From Epiperipatus broadwayi (Eukaryota; Onychophora; Udeonychophora; Euonychophora; Peripatidae), in assembly GCA_028023455.1 (NCBI GenBank), contig JAQFVV010012424.1, positions 1,470,001 to 1,534,000 on the forward strand: 64,000 bases of DNA, given 5' to 3'. The notes under the pieces are model-generated. The model did no database searches and was not told where the DNA came from. It saw only the letters and a list, made by a program, of their open reading frames with translations. Below, in pieces: positions 43,898-56,540 of the stretch. How positions within the stretch are numbered: position 1 is the first letter of the stretch; every line of letters starts with the position of its first letter. The translations under genes and the position numbers were made by a program.

Positions 43898-46032
43898 GTA
43901 CCGGTCAAAACATGTTTATCCATCTAACATGAGCTGGAACTCATAAAATGTACTTCAAACCCAGTCAAGCCTGAGATTTAGGTCAGAGACCAGCCTGAAT
44001 TCGAACCCACTCTCTAAGCCCCAGATCTAACACCTAATGAATAACATAATAGTGATGGCACATGAGAATTAATTTTAATCCGGCCCACTAGCAAAGCGCA
44101 AGAAAACAATGAGACATCTATTACTATGACTTAACTAAAATATATACATGCATAACTATGTGTGGAAGTGGAGGAAAAGGAATTTGAACTACTCAAATAT
44201 GTTAGACAATAAAATTATTAGTTTAATATAATGGCAAATTATTATATATTATGACTTAATTATATACATTAGTGTATGCATGAATGAGCAAGCAGTAGAT
44301 GATTACATAGTGTCATTCACGCTATTATTTCTCATATGCCCTTTTGTTAATTAGCTAAATAATATATTATAAATAAACAAACATCTTTGGTGTGTCCAAT
44401 ATTAAGATGCCAATCGAATATTAGAAAGAATTACATAATACTGCCATTAACGCTTTGATTTACGGTTCAGAAACATGATGACTAACATATATATTTCTAG
44501 GAGTGTTCCGAAATTCATTATACATATGATATAAACTATTTTCATGCCATTGAGGTTGTGAAAATAAACAAAATACATTTGAAAGATTATATTTGAATCT
44601 ATGACAAAATATTTAATGAAAAATTATTTTAACAATAGTAAGACGAACGTTTTATTTTCCCCAAGGCATATAGATGCTCTTAAATACAAAAATGAGTTAC
44701 AATGGTAGGATTGTATAAGATTGAAATAAATTTAATTAATAAAAATAAAAATAGTTGGCATTTATATATACTTTTAAGGAGAGTGAAATTTTAATATTAG
44801 AGCAATAAAACTGGGTCATGAAGCAAAAGAAATAATAATATGAAGAAGTTTGCAGTGCTGACATAATTAGCCAAGAAATAAACAGGAAAATTTGTGCTTC
44901 TGGATGAGAGATAAAGTGGATAGGCATGCCATGGACATCGCCGATGTGCAGGCCAGTGCATGTGCCAGACTTAGGGAATCACCGCCAAAGGCCCTTTTAT
45001 ATGAAAAAAGTGGATCGGAATAGCATGTGCCAAACTTATGGGAATCACAACTAGAGGCCCTTTTATATGAAATAAGTGGTCCTGGGAAGACTAGATATCC
45101 TCAGGACAAGGCTTGAGAAGAAATCTATGGGTTCAAACTTGTCGCAACCCCCAGATTAAAAGCATGTAATATATATATATATAAAGATAGGCTTGTCAGT
45201 AATGCAGTAATGATAAATGTCACTAATGACATTGAATAAGTTTTACTATTTTAAAAATAAATGATCCTAGTGTGAATGCCATAATATATATAAATAATAT
45301 GCTATGCCGCTGTAATACATATATATAGAGAGAAGATTTCATTTAATAAAATATACATGAAAGTTTTATTTAGTAAAAGACACAATAAGATTTACTCCCT
45401 TCCCTTTTCTGTTATTTAAAATAAATAAATCCCACCTTCGTTGATTTTACAATAACTGGAATATATAAGTACTGTATTTGATATTTTAAGAGTAAGTAAA
45501 AATAAAACTAGCAGTTATAAAAAAAAACTAATAATAAGTCACCTTTTCAGAATTGAATAAATAATTTTTATAAAATAACTAACTTTCAGAGCATTAATTA
45601 GCCTAAGTTCTGGATTCATCCCAGGTAGAAAATCCAGAGTTAAACAAGTAACAAATTGTTATACTAAAAATGAACCTAATGTTGATTCGTAAAAAAAACA
45701 ACCTGGAAAACGTATTAATTAATAATGTGTTATGTTTTAAATAGGGATGTTAATAACCTTGCTTCATGAAGGTTTACTTAAAAATGACAGAAAAGATCTT
45801 TTAGAAAATTCAACTCATCAGATTGCATGAGATTTGCATATTAATAAACAAAATAGACATATAAAATCAAGTAATGAATAACTATAAATAAAAGACCGCA
45901 CCAAAATTAAAGAATGTTAGAGCATATGAGATAGGATTAAATTTATAGAAATTATTTAAAAGCAAATTACATTTACATATTTAAAAAAAAGGTAAAGTTA
46001 AATAACACATTAGAAGAAATCTTGATAGATGA
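43898..46032 (+). repeat. Direct duplication D, copy 1
   Basis: Collinear with 47888-49641 over most of its length (start GTACC.GTCAAAACATG, end GAAATCTTGATAG). About 320 bp (about 45545-45865) are missing from copy 2. Divergence is clearly visible, so this is an old segmental copy or a dispersed repeat family. It contains a minus-strand SINE-like B box GGGTTCGAATTC (43996-44007) and a LINE scrap. Confidence 0.8.
44426..44480 (+). pseudogene. LINE RT C-terminal scrap (copy 1)
   Basis: Reads roughly AINALIYGSET. This matches the YGSETW motif seen in the RTE LINE at 51.69 kb and in the duplicate at 48.5 kb. Surrounded by stops. Confidence 0.4.
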
Positions 46033-47887
46033 GTTAGGCTAAATTTAGTTTGAGGTAACAGCTTGAAAAGTTACCTTGCAATTTTTAAAGTCCAATTTAA
46101 AGTATGGCACATGCATGGCAATTGAAATTCAAGTTCTTCAGTGGCAGCAAACTTCTATTAGCATTAAAGTTCTTAGGTCAGGCTTTACTATTGGGCAGCA
46201 GAATGATACGACCATGGAAGATGATGACTTAACAGGACTGAGAAGGGTGGTGGATTTACACTACATCATTTTTAGTTTCACAGCAATGTTAACAATAAGT
46301 TCTCACTAGAGTAGCTAATCTATCCTGTGACTCAAAATTCAGCCATTTTATACTCTGCCCAGGTGTTTTTGGAATGCTTTTAATCACTTAGTTTTAGCTT
46401 TACAATCTAATCTCTGATCTTAAAATTCTTACTTTTTCTTTATCGATTGTTTTTGAAGATGCAACAGTAAGATAATGTCCAAAAATAAATTCAAATCTAT
46501 TTCCAGATTAGAAATAGATTTGACAAAATGTTTATAACAAAAGAAAATCTTAATCCTATTTTAAGTAAAAACTTTAATTAAAAATACCTTCACCAGATTA
46601 AAACAATAGTGTTTCCAACCCTTTAATTATTTTTAGACAATTAACTGTAGCATCTTCCATCTTAGTTTTTATAAAGCATACAGTTTAATTTTAAAAAAGT
46701 ACTTTAAAAGAAAAAAAGTTTAAAAATGACGTATAATAAAATATTTACAAAAAATCAATATTTTGCTCCTATATATATATATATATATATATTTGAGCCA
46801 CACCTATATATTTTAATAAAAAGAATTAATAATCATAAAATTAATAATAATAAAAATGTTAATTTAAAAGTTAAAATTTTATAATTTAGGTGCGCGTCTC
46901 AAATGTATACATAATATATATATATATATGTACATGACAAAAAAGTGGGATGGGATATAGGGTTTAAACACACTTTAGTAGGTGGAAACATGAAGCTCAA
47001 TCTTAATCTAAGATTGACTGCTTCATTTCTCCACACATACAATGAAACAAAAAACAAAAATATTGAAAAAAAATGCCTTGACTAGGAGTTTTCAAGTGAT
47101 GACCAAATGAACAATGAAAAAAAAAATGTATGTTTCATTTTCTTTTGTTGAGTTAGTGTTCTGTTATTTCCCCGTGTTTTTTAAAAAATTATCTCACATC
47201 TAACCGCTCACTGTTCCCTCACTTTCTATATATCTGCCCAACTATAGTTTAGCTGAAAATTTTATCTGTTGCTTGCTGGAAAAAAAAACTTTGTTTAAGA
47301 TTTTATACTAATCTAGTCATTTCACCTTTTAGTTTCTCTTGGTCGCACCCTTACATCTGAAAAGAAAACTTATAGTTTGGTTATTACATGTTAAAACTTT
47401 TATACATTAAAGCATTAAGCCAAAAAAAATTTTGCTCTCAATAATTTTTTATCTGAGTTTGAACCCTCCATTTCCAACATTTTTGCATTTGACTCACTAC
47501 TGGTTAACAAAATTTCTTTTTATAAGGGCACCAGCTAACACAGAGTTATCAATGATTTAGAAATTATTTACACATTTTCATATATGTCTCAATAACAAAA
47601 AAAAAACTTTATATATGACTCAGGTATGTAGGTGATTACATTGAAGAAAAAAATACATATGTACTATACTTATGGTTGTAGTACATGGGTTTTAACTTTA
47701 ACAACGAATCTTATACTTTGAACACATTATTTTAAACATACCAAACATGGAGAAAAAAAAGCTATATATCTTACAACTTTTTTAAAAATATATATATATA
47801 TATAAACAGAATTCAGTACTCAGGGTTTGTGGTTGTTTATATCGAAGCTTCACATTGGGAAGTCAAGCCTGGGAAAAAAAATCCCAT
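46033..47887. other. Region between duplication copies, no gene
   Basis: AT-rich with (AT)n at 46773-46791, 46915-46929 and 47789-47804. The frame at 46076-46309 has no recognisable domain. Confidence 0.4.
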
Positions 47888-49641
47888 GTACCAGTCAAAA
47901 CATGTTTATCCATCTAACATGAGCTCGAACTCACAATATGTACTTCAAACCCAGTCTGGTCAAAACATGTTTATCCATCTAACATGAGCTGGAACTCACA
48001 AAATGTACTTCAAACCCAGTCAAGCCTGAGATTTATGTCAGGGACCAGCCTGGATTCGAACCCACTCTCTAAGACCCAGATCTAACACCTAATGGATAAC
48101 ATAATAGTGATGGCACATGAGAATTTTAATCCGACCCACTAGCAAATCGGAGAAAACAATGAGACATCTATTACTATGACTAAACTAAAATATATATATA
48201 TATATATAAGCATGAATGTATGTTTGGAAGTGGAGAAAAGAGGAATTCAAACTACTCAAATAAGTTAGACAATAAAATATAGTTTAATATATTGACAATT
48301 TATTATACATTTATAAATTAATTGCCAACATTAGTATGTGCATGAATGAGCAAGCAGTAGTTGATTACATAGTGTCATTCATGCTGTTGTTTCTTATATG
48401 CTCTTTATTAGCTAAATAATATATGATAAATAAGCACACATCTTTGGTGGGTCCCATATTAAGATGCCAATCAAATTTTTTAAAGAATTACATGTATTGC
48501 TATTAACGCTTTGGTATACGGTTCTGAAACATGGTGACTAACAATATTTCGGGAAGCATTCCGAGATTCACTACAGATATAATCCAAACTATTTTCATGC
48601 CATAACGATTGTGAAAATAAATAAAATACATTTGAAAACACATTTGATTATATGACAAAATATTTAATGAAACTTCTTTTAATTAGTGCTGATATAAAGA
48701 ATGCTTTATTTCCCCAAGGCATATAGATACTCTTAAATAAATTTAATTAATAAAACTAGAAGTTGTTGGCATTTATATATATTTTTAAGCAGAGTGCAAT
48801 TTTAATATTAGAGCATTAAAATTGGGTCATGAAGCAAAAGAAATAGTAATACGAAGAAGCTTGCAGTGCTGACATTATAACCAAGAAATATCAGGAAAAG
48901 TCATGCTTCTGGACAAAAGACGAAGTGGATAGGCATGTCGTGGACATCACTGACATGCAGGCCTTTTTGTATGAAGAAAGTGCATGGGCATAGCATGTTC
49001 CAGACTTAGGGAATCATCACCAGAGGCATTTTATATGGAATTAGTCCCCACATGACAGGTCATAATGAGAAATCTATGGGTTCGATCTTGTCATAACCCC
49101 CATATTAAATTAGAAGCACGTAATATATATTTATAATTCACAAAGATAAGGCCAAATGTCAGTAACGCAGTACAGGTAAATGTCACTAACAACATTGAAT
49201 ATGTTTACTGCTTTAAAATGAATGACCCTTATTTGAATACCATAATTTAGACAAATAATATGGTATGCAGTTATAATATATATAAACACAAGATTTTACT
49301 TAATAGCTAAAATAGTAAAATATTAAAATTTACCCTCTTTCCTTATCTGATATTTTAAAATAATTCAATCCCACCTTCGTGGTTTTTATAGTAACTGGAA
49401 TATATAAGGACTGTATTTGATATTTTAAGAGTATGTAAAATAAAACTAACAGTTATAGAAAACAACCAATCGGTCACCTTTTCATGATAAATAACTATAA
49501 ATAAATGACTTCACCAAAATTAAAGAAAATGAGAGCATATGAGAAAAAATTAAATATATAGAAATCATTTAAGAGCAAATTACGTTTTACATATTGATTA
49601 AAAAGGCAAAGTTAAATAATACATGAGAAATCTTGATAGTA
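47888..49641 (+). repeat. Direct duplication D, copy 2
   Basis: Copy of 43898-46032. At its left end a segment of about 72 bp (CAAAACATGTTTATCCATC to CAAACCCAGTC) is tandemly doubled (about 47897-48020), which copy 1 has once. Confidence 0.8.
48488..48540 (+). pseudogene. LINE RT C-terminal scrap (copy 2)
   Basis: Frame ITCIAINALVYGSETW then stop. Clearer than copy 1, and typical of the region after the RT domain in RTE-like LINEs. Confidence 0.45.
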
Positions 49642-49921
49642 GAATTCGTAAATTAATGAAATCTTTGTTATTTAAATTTGATTTGCAAAATCTGAATAAA
49701 TTTTGTTAAGTCATGATATCCTTATGAAATCCTATTATAAAATTTAAAGTTGTATTTATAATTATCTGGATATCATAACAATTCTGTATGATCATCTTTG
49801 ACAAACTTGACAATATGAACCAAATATATTTTTTAAATTATTGCCTTGATTTTCTTAACTTCTATTTTTAAAAATGAAACATTTAAAAAAAATCTAAGTG
49901 TAAACACGCACACATATATAT

Positions 49922-49933
49922 ATATAGTAACAC
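49922..49933 (+). repeat. Target-site duplication, left
   Basis: ATATAGTAACAC, identical to 52079-52090. Confidence 0.88.
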
Positions 49934-49940
49934 ATATATT

Positions 49941-50453
49941 TTGACTAACAGAAAATACATATTTCAAGATTGTAATGTTCTTAATAAATTTAACACAGGA
50001 AGTGATCATCGATTAGTAAGGTGTAAGTTACGTGTTAATGTAAAACTAGAAAGACAAAAATTATTAAGAAAAACAATATTTACAGTTGATATTCCTAATC
50101 TTCAGAAACATTCTAATGAATTTAAATTAGAACTTATAAATAGGTTTCAAGTGTTAGGAGATTTTGAACATGATACAGATTTGAATGAAATTAATATGAA
50201 AATAACTGATACACTTTTAAAAACTGCAACAAACATAGCTGGTAGAAAAAAGCAGCAATTGACTAATAAAATTTCTACTGAGACTAGAGAATTTATGAAG
50301 AAAAGAAGGAATATGAAGATATACAAAAATGATGTATTAAAAAGAATTGAATATCTCAAATTTTGTAAAAGAGTTGAAAATGATATAAGAAAGTATAACT
50401 GTGAAATAGCAAGGAAAGCTGTAGAAGAAAATAAGTCTCAAAAATGTTAAACA
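49941..50453 (+). pseudogene. LINE endonuclease end and linker
   Basis: The frame contains GSDHRLVRCKL, the last catalytic SDH motif of the APE-type endonuclease, followed by a lysine-rich linker to the RT. The N-terminal endonuclease is missing through 5' truncation. At the A-run near 50448 the frame changes and the protein continues as QHFGIGRKFISAIRKK. Confidence 0.82.
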
Positions 50454-51540
50454 ACATTTTGGTATTGGTAGGAAATTTATATCTGCAATAAGAAAAAAAG
50501 ATGGAATTATTACTAAAAAGAGAGATGACATCATGAAATTGGTAGAAGATTTTTATCAAGAATTATATAGTAATAAAGAACAAGTACCTCCTATATCTAT
50601 TACATCTTCTGAATTGCCCAGAATTTTAAATGAAGAAGTGAGACATGCAATTAAGTGTATGAAGAAAGGAAAGGCTCCAGGAAATGATGGAATTATAATT
50701 GATATATTAAAAGAAGCAGGTGAAGAAATAGAAACAATTTTAGCAAAGTTGTATACCAAATGTCTAAATGACAAAGATGTACCGGAAGATTGGAAGAATG
50801 CAGTAATAATATTAATATTTAAAAAAGGTGATAAAGAAGATATTAGAAATTACAGACCTATCAGCCTTTTATCAGTTTTATATAAAATTTTTACCAAGAT
50901 AATTACAACTCGTCTACAGAGAACTTTGAATTTCCACCAACCAAGAGAACAAGCTGGATTTAAAAGTGGTTTTAGTACAATAGATCATATCCAGGTATTG
51001 AGAGAAGTTATAAAGAGGACAAATGAATATGAGTTGTCATTATGTTTTGGATTTGTAGATTATGAAAAGGCATTTGATTCTATACACATTTCTTCAGTGA
51101 TTAAAGCATTGGATCATCAAGGTATAGATCCAGGATATTGTCATATTTTAAAGAATATTTATAAAAATGCAACAGCAACAATTAGATTACATAATGATAC
51201 TGGAAAAATCAACATTGAGAAAGGTGTAAGACAAGGTGACTCCATATCTCCAAAACTCTTTACAGCAGTGCTGCAAGAAGTATTTTGTGGATTAAAATGG
51301 GAAACTAAAGGAGTGAAAGTAAATGGAGAGTATTTAAGTCATTTAGATTTCACAGATGATGTAGTTGTTTTCGCAAATAATGCTTCAGAGCTGCAGGAAA
51401 TGTTGCAGGAGTTAGCAGATGAAAGTAGAAAAGTAGGACTAAAGATAAATGTTAAAAAGACTAAAGTAATGTTTAATCGATTTGCTCAAAATATGAAAAT
51501 AAAGATTGATTATGAAGAATTACCTTGGTCAGATTATTAA
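50454..51540 (+). pseudogene. LINE reverse transcriptase (RTE clade)
   Basis: Hallmarks in order: MKKGKAPGNDGI, ILIFKKGDK with NYRPISLLSVLYKIFTKII, EQAGFKSGFSTIDHI, FVDYEKAFDSI (catalytic D), KGVRQGDSISPKLF, and FTDDVVVFA (the catalytic DD box, with T for the usual A). Catalytic residues are all present. The frame breaks at about 51510-51530. It would copy the element's RNA at the nicked target. RTE clade is inferred from the motif style and the GAT tail. Confidence 0.88.
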
Positions 51541-52062
51541 TACAGATGGAAACATAATGGAGGAAATTAATCATAGAATTAAACTTGGTTGGAGTGCTTT
51601 TGGTAGAAATAACTTGATACTAAAAGGAAATATGCCTATGTGTTTGAAAAGGATGGTTTTTAACAAATGTGTTTTACCAGTTCTTGCTTATGGATCTGAG
51701 ACTTGGACACTTAATAGAAGAGCAATACAGAGACTTCAGACCACTCAAAGGAGTATGGAGAGATGCATGTTGGGAGTAACAAGAAGAGATCGAAAACGCA
51801 ACAAACAGGTGTTACTGATCTTATTGAAAAAAATAAAAGATTGAAATGGAGTTGGGCTGGACATATTGCTAGAAGAGATGATAATAGATGGACAATTGAA
51901 ATTTTAAACTGGATTCCAAGAGATTGTAAAAGACCCAGAAAGAGACCACATGTGAGATGGATGGATGAAATAAGAAAATGTGCAGGGGTGTTGTGGAGAA
52001 GAGAAGCTAAAGATCGGAGATGGATTAAACTTGGAGAGACCTTCATCCTGCAGTGGATTGTT
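51506..52062 (+). pseudogene. LINE C-terminal region
   Basis: Two frames, joined at about 51800, give NYLGQIINTDG, LAYGSETWTLNRRAIQRLQT, then WSWAGHIARRDDNRWT and RPHVRWMDEIRK. This is the usual post-RT segment of RTE-like LINEs. Confidence 0.85.
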
Positions 52063-52080
52063 GATGATGATGATGATGAT
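52058..52080 (+). repeat. GAT-repeat 3' tail of LINE
   Basis: TTGATGATGATGATGATGAT directly precedes the right target duplication. Confidence 0.85.
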
Positions 52081-52090
52081 ATAGTAACAC
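52079..52090 (+). repeat. Target-site duplication, right
   Basis: ATATAGTAACAC, identical to 49922-49933. Its first two bases overlap the end of the GAT tail. Confidence 0.88.
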
Positions 52091-53294
52091 TAGTGAGATA
52101 TGTTATAAATCTCACATATATCTGCATTACATATTTTATAATTTAAAAATATATTATCAAATTTGTTAAGAAAAAAAGTAGTTAAATAAATAATTAGTTA
52201 AGAAGTAGTTTTTAAAATGTAATTTTGCAGAAGTAAAAAATTGTGTATACTTTTCTTTTAAAAGAGAATAAAACTTTTTATTGAGAATGGGGTGGAAAAA
52301 AAAATTAGAAATGAAATCTTAAAAATCACCTCTTTTTATAAATTAAAAGAATAAATGTGTAAAAACAAATGTTAGTGAAAAATGTAAAATAAAAAAGAAT
52401 AATTAATTAATTAGTGTAAGAAAACTTTTTGAATGCCTGCTATGCAAAAAGATATTAGATTAATCTTAAAAAATGATTAGATTAAAAAAAATGTAAAATC
52501 AATTAAATTTAAAAAAATGTAAAATTTAATTTAAAAAAATATGGTTAAAGTATGATAAAATTAAAGCTATGATAAGGAAAAGAACAATGAGAGAGAAAAA
52601 GTATAAAAAGTCACAACTGTCTATTGCTATTCATTCCAGTCTTCATTTTGTAATTGAATTATTCCAGTCTTCATCCTGTTATTAATGTATTGCATTACTT
52701 ATTGCTCCAGAGATTCAGAAATCTAAGGACAGAATAAAGCCAGTCATTACTGTTGTGTAAAATATTATTGCAAAAGCTGCAGAACTAGCAACATACACTG
52801 CTAAACTGCCTTAGAAGTGTTTAATTGAGCTTCAAACCCTAAGTTCTCCACAAAATCAACTATCCATGCCTGAACCTTCACTGGAAACTGATGCCAAAAT
52901 GGTGAAATAGATACTGCCACAAACTCATTCCCATTTTCAAGCCAAAAAATGAAAGACAAGCCCTGAAACCATTGATGGAGACCAAAAAGTTAACCAGTTA
53001 AAAAGTAACAACAATAAAAAACAAAACCAAATGATCTGTGTCATCTAATATCACGAAAATCCTAGGTAAATATATTCTCCATAATAATTGTCTATAGAAA
53101 CTATTTTTAAATGAAATGAACTTTAACAAAGGACTATTATAATATTAAGCTTGATTAATAATTTATATTTTTTATGTAAATTTTCATATTGTTGTTATAT
53201 TAAATATGTTTGCATGAATAAATAATGATGCTTGATTAATTATTATTTGGTCTATTCTCTCTCTTGTCAATATGTCACCATTTATTTAAAGAGA
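52091..53294. other. Region without recognised genes
   Basis: AT-rich. A short direct repeat, TTCCAGTCTTCAT (52634 and 52668), is the only pattern noted. Confidence 0.35.
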
Positions 53295-53319
53295 TAAATG
53301 TTTATATATGTTAAGCTAA

Positions 53320-53570
53320 TGTGCAGGACCTTCTTGATTAAGAGTAGGAGCTTGGGATATTTCAAGCACTGGTTGGTGTGCTTGTTGTCCAAGCATGCTG
53401 GGCTGCTGAGTTTGATTCTCAAAACAAATGCTCTGGATGGCAGGGTTTTGTTCCAGCAGTCAAAGTGGAGCACAGTCAGGAAATGTGGATATGCTATGCT
53501 TTGTATAGCCCAATCTGGCCATGTGTCTCATTGATGGTTATGCTATCAATGTATTCTCCCGTTTCTTAAA
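53320..53570 (+). repeat. tRNA-derived SINE candidate
   Basis: GTCCAAGCATGCTGGGCTGC is followed by B-box-like GAGTTTGATTCTC (53408-53420) with tRNA-like spacing, then a body with CTCTGGATGGCAGGG and a T-rich end. It is locally less AT-rich than its surroundings. The three overlapping frames here are shadows. Confidence 0.45.
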
Positions 53571-53798
53571 GAGCCAGTCCATTCCCATAGTATTAAAGAT
53601 ATAAAATAATAATTACCAAGAAAGTTATATATTAAGCATGATAATAAGCATATCAAAGTAAATGTTAAAATTTAGTTAAAGTCAATGTGAGATATTAGAT
53701 ATTAAAACTTATTAAAGTTTAGATTCCAAAAGATATTAAAGTTATTTTAAAAGTATTTAAAACTAGCAGTAATATGGTAAAGTTTTGGGGATCTGGTT

Positions 53799-53839
<41 letters not shown>
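53799..53839. repeat. (AT)n microsatellite
   Basis: The longest AT dinucleotide run in the window (about 40 bp), immediately left of the palindrome at 53845. Confidence 0.9.
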
Positions 53840-53842
<3 letters not shown>

Positions 53843-53844
53843 AA

Positions 53845-54278
53845 ATCAAGTCATATTTCACATGACTTATATAGCTTGCATTTATAAATATGTAAACTAA
53901 AGAGCATGCTAATAGCTCTAAACAAGCTTAATTTTTTAATGATAAATGCTATGAGATAATGCATTCAAAATCTTTTATCTAGGATTGTCCCCATTGCCAG
54001 ACCAGTTTCAAGCTATGGCTCTCTTCAGTGAAGAGCTAGGGCACCAGATTCAAAATATCAACTAAAGCTAAGCTCAATTCAAGCTAAGCTCCTGACTGAA
54101 TAAAACCAAATCTAGAAACTGGTCTGGAGATAGGGACAATCCTAGATAAAGATTTTAAATGTGTTCTTTTATAGCATTTATCATTAAAAAAAATAAGCTT
54201 GTTTAGAGCTATTAGCATGCTCTTTATTTTACATATTTGTAAATGTAAGCTATATAATATGACTTGATTTTATAACTA
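53845..54278. repeat. Foldback repeat with about 165-bp arms
   Basis: Arms 53845-54010 and 54112-54278 are reverse complements (shared AAGAGCATGCTAATAGCTC, AACAAGCTTA, AGGATTGTCCC, AGACCAGTTTC). The loop is about 100 bp. The left arm, minus strand, carries a family-2-like hammerhead core. A third partial arm lies at 54480-54612. Confidence 0.78.
53991..54030 (-). ncRNA. Hammerhead-like motif (family 2)
   Basis: On the minus strand CUGAAGA (54022-54028), stem II GAGC/GCUU with loop CAUA (54010-54021), GAAA (54006-54009), and ACUGGUC, which gives a 2-bp stem III and a GUC site. Stem I is weak (UGG/UCA only), so activity is doubtful. Confidence 0.35.
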
Positions 54279-54479
54279 TTATTATTTGGATGTTGTGACT
54301 TTGGCTAAATTAAATTGCTAAGCTTATTAATGTATGATGTATCTGAATTTAGTTCAGACCCATATGATTATTTCAGTTGGAGAGTTGAGGTTAAAGACAT
54401 GTAGATGTTTCAAAATTTCAGATCTTTTTCTTAAAAGTTAAGTATTAGATAAATGCTTTGCTTGAGTTGATATGTTGAA

Positions 54480-54612
54480 TCTGGTGTCATTCAAAACCAG
54501 TCTAGGGATGAAGACAATCCTAGATAAAGATTTTGAATGTATTCTCTTGTAGCATTTATCATAAAAAATAATAATAAGCTTGTTTAGAGATATTAGCATG
54601 CTCTTTATATAT
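54480..54612 (+). repeat. Partial third arm of foldback repeat
   Basis: Matches the right arm 54112-54240 (GACAATCCTAGATAAAGATT, AAGCTTGTTTAGAG, TATTAGCATGCTCTTTAT). Confidence 0.7.
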
Positions 54613-55011
54613 CTATATATACATATTGTAACGGTCAGGTTTGTACATTTTCTCAACAGACTGAGAGTCTAAGCCAGAGAACCAAAAGCTGACCAAGTCG
54701 GGATAGTAATACCCTACGTCTGATCATACCTTAACTCTCTCTCGTGCTTCCAAGTCAACCCATCGCGAATGACATGCCTGAGGTTACACTCAATACCTCT
54801 TTGATCACGTTCCAGCAATAGCAAAGCAGTAAAACATGAGACATTCCCCCCTTATTACATATTCTATTATATACCTTAACTAGTGATTCATAAGATAATG
54901 AGCAAGTAATGATACTGAGACAGATTTATATTTCATAAATTTAATATAACATTTAATAAATATTGACGCATAGCAAGTTGTGTATAATTAGCTCACACGC
55001 AGGTGAGGGAA

Positions 55012-55246
55012 CACTAGGGTTATAAATAATATTACAAAGTCCTGAGTGGATTCTCTAGGTTATCAAATAATACAAAGTAATGAGTGGGTTCTCAGGGTTA
55101 TCAAATAACAACACAAAGCAATGAGTGGATTCTCAGGGTTATCAAATAATATTACAACGTAATGAGTGGGTTATCAGGGTTATACAATAATATCTCAAAG
55201 CAATGAGTGGATGCTGAGGGTTATAAAATAATATTACAAAGCATGA
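55012..55246. repeat. Minisatellite, period about 45 bp
   Basis: Five to six copies of a unit with CAAAG.AATGAGTGG.TTCTCAGGGTTAT.AAATAA (key words GAGTGG and AGGGTTAT), lying inside the 3.5-kb LTR-like unit. Confidence 0.8.
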
Positions 55247-55766
55247 CTTTTTTTATAAGCTTATGTCATCTTTCATGTTCTAATTCATGCTATGTTTTAT
55301 TTTTGAAATCGGTTATAGTTAGCTAGAGTGATAGATTTATTGATGAATGATAGAGATTATATTAAGTTTATATCATTGTTACTAAGTTTGAGTTTATATT
55401 ATAGTTACTAAGTTTAAGATTATATTATAAATATATTCAAAATCATATTATAGAGACATTTGCGTGATATATAATTGTTATACAGATAAACACATTAAAT
55501 CTGATTCTAGTTCGGATCAACGCCGAAATTACTTTCTAGGGAAAATGAACTGAAATGTGGTGGCAGTTGAACGTCAGATTCTAGGGCGTTAGAAACTACA
55601 GTATCAGATAAGTGCGACTCGAATGCATTCTTAATGGGTTTATTACCTAGTAAACGGTTCCCTAACCGATCTGCTTGCTATAATGGAAGAGGCCTTTTAA
55701 TTCAATGAACAGAAGATTGGCTTATGAGCCCTTTGGAAACGCTTTGGTTCCATTAAGTATGAATAA

Positions 55767-55855
55767 TTGTCACATTTGCCTAAACTTTCGAGGCGTGACT
55801 TAATGAAATACGAAGAAAATGTCACCGTTGCCTAAACTTTCGAGGCGTGACTGGA
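55767..55855. repeat. Two-copy tandem repeat
   Basis: GCCTAAACTTTCGAGGCGTG occurs twice (55779-55798 and 55831-55850), each preceded by TGTCAC..T. The period is about 52 bp. Confidence 0.8.
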
Positions 55856-56159
55856 CGTGGAACAATCTTGAGATGGGCCATTATAGACATAGCAAGTAGA
55901 AATGCATATTTATGCAAATTAGCAATACATTCGCAACGCTAGATTAATATTTTATAAATTAATTACGCCAAAATCTTAGCTTCTTCAGTGCTACTACCAC
56001 CGGTCAAGTTCATAAACGAGATTATTAAATTATAAAATGATGGCGATAATGAGAATCGGATTTAAGGTTTTTCTGCATAGCTATTTATAGAACTGGGAAC
56101 ATTAGTTATATGTAGTATAACTAGATCTAATATAAACTGATTTTTAAATAATAAAATAT

Positions 56160-56540
56160 GAGTTATAAAATAGCTCACGCAAATTATTGATTTTTAAATA
56201 AATTACACATCTTAAATAATTCGTCAAAATAGACCTTACTAATAATGAAAAATGGGTTTTAACTAACGAATGCAAATCTATATTTTAAATAGCTTGCGTG
56301 AAATATACTTTTTCAAATAACTGGCGAAATACATATTTTAAATCACTTGCGCAAATATAATTCTTAAATAACTTGGGCAAAATCTGCATTTTAAATAATA
56401 TACGTAATATATACGTTTTAACTAACTTTAGTAAACATTTTCCATTTTATATAACTTTAGAAAAGATGCGTTTTAAATAATAGACGCTAAATATACCTTT
56501 TAAAATAAGTTTATCAAAAGATTTTAAATAACTTGTTCGG
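56160..56540. repeat. Degenerate tandem array
   Basis: Repeated TTTTAAATAACTT and GCG.AAATATA words about every 35-40 bp, around ten imperfect units. Followed by a C-rich run at 56643-56659. Confidence 0.55.

Larger units (their letters stand above)
49934..52078 (+). mobile_element. 5'-truncated RTE-type LINE with target duplication
   Basis: The insert is bounded by a perfect 12-bp direct repeat ATATAGTAACAC (49922-49933 and 52079-52090). It begins inside the endonuclease domain and ends in a GAT-repeat tail. RTE-clade LINEs typically end in such short tandem repeats and not poly(A). The coding part is complete from late endonuclease to the end but has three frame changes. Confidence 0.9.

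Noticed and set aside
46076-46309. 77-codon frame as a gene
   Set aside because: No domain, no conservation partner, and a length expected by chance.
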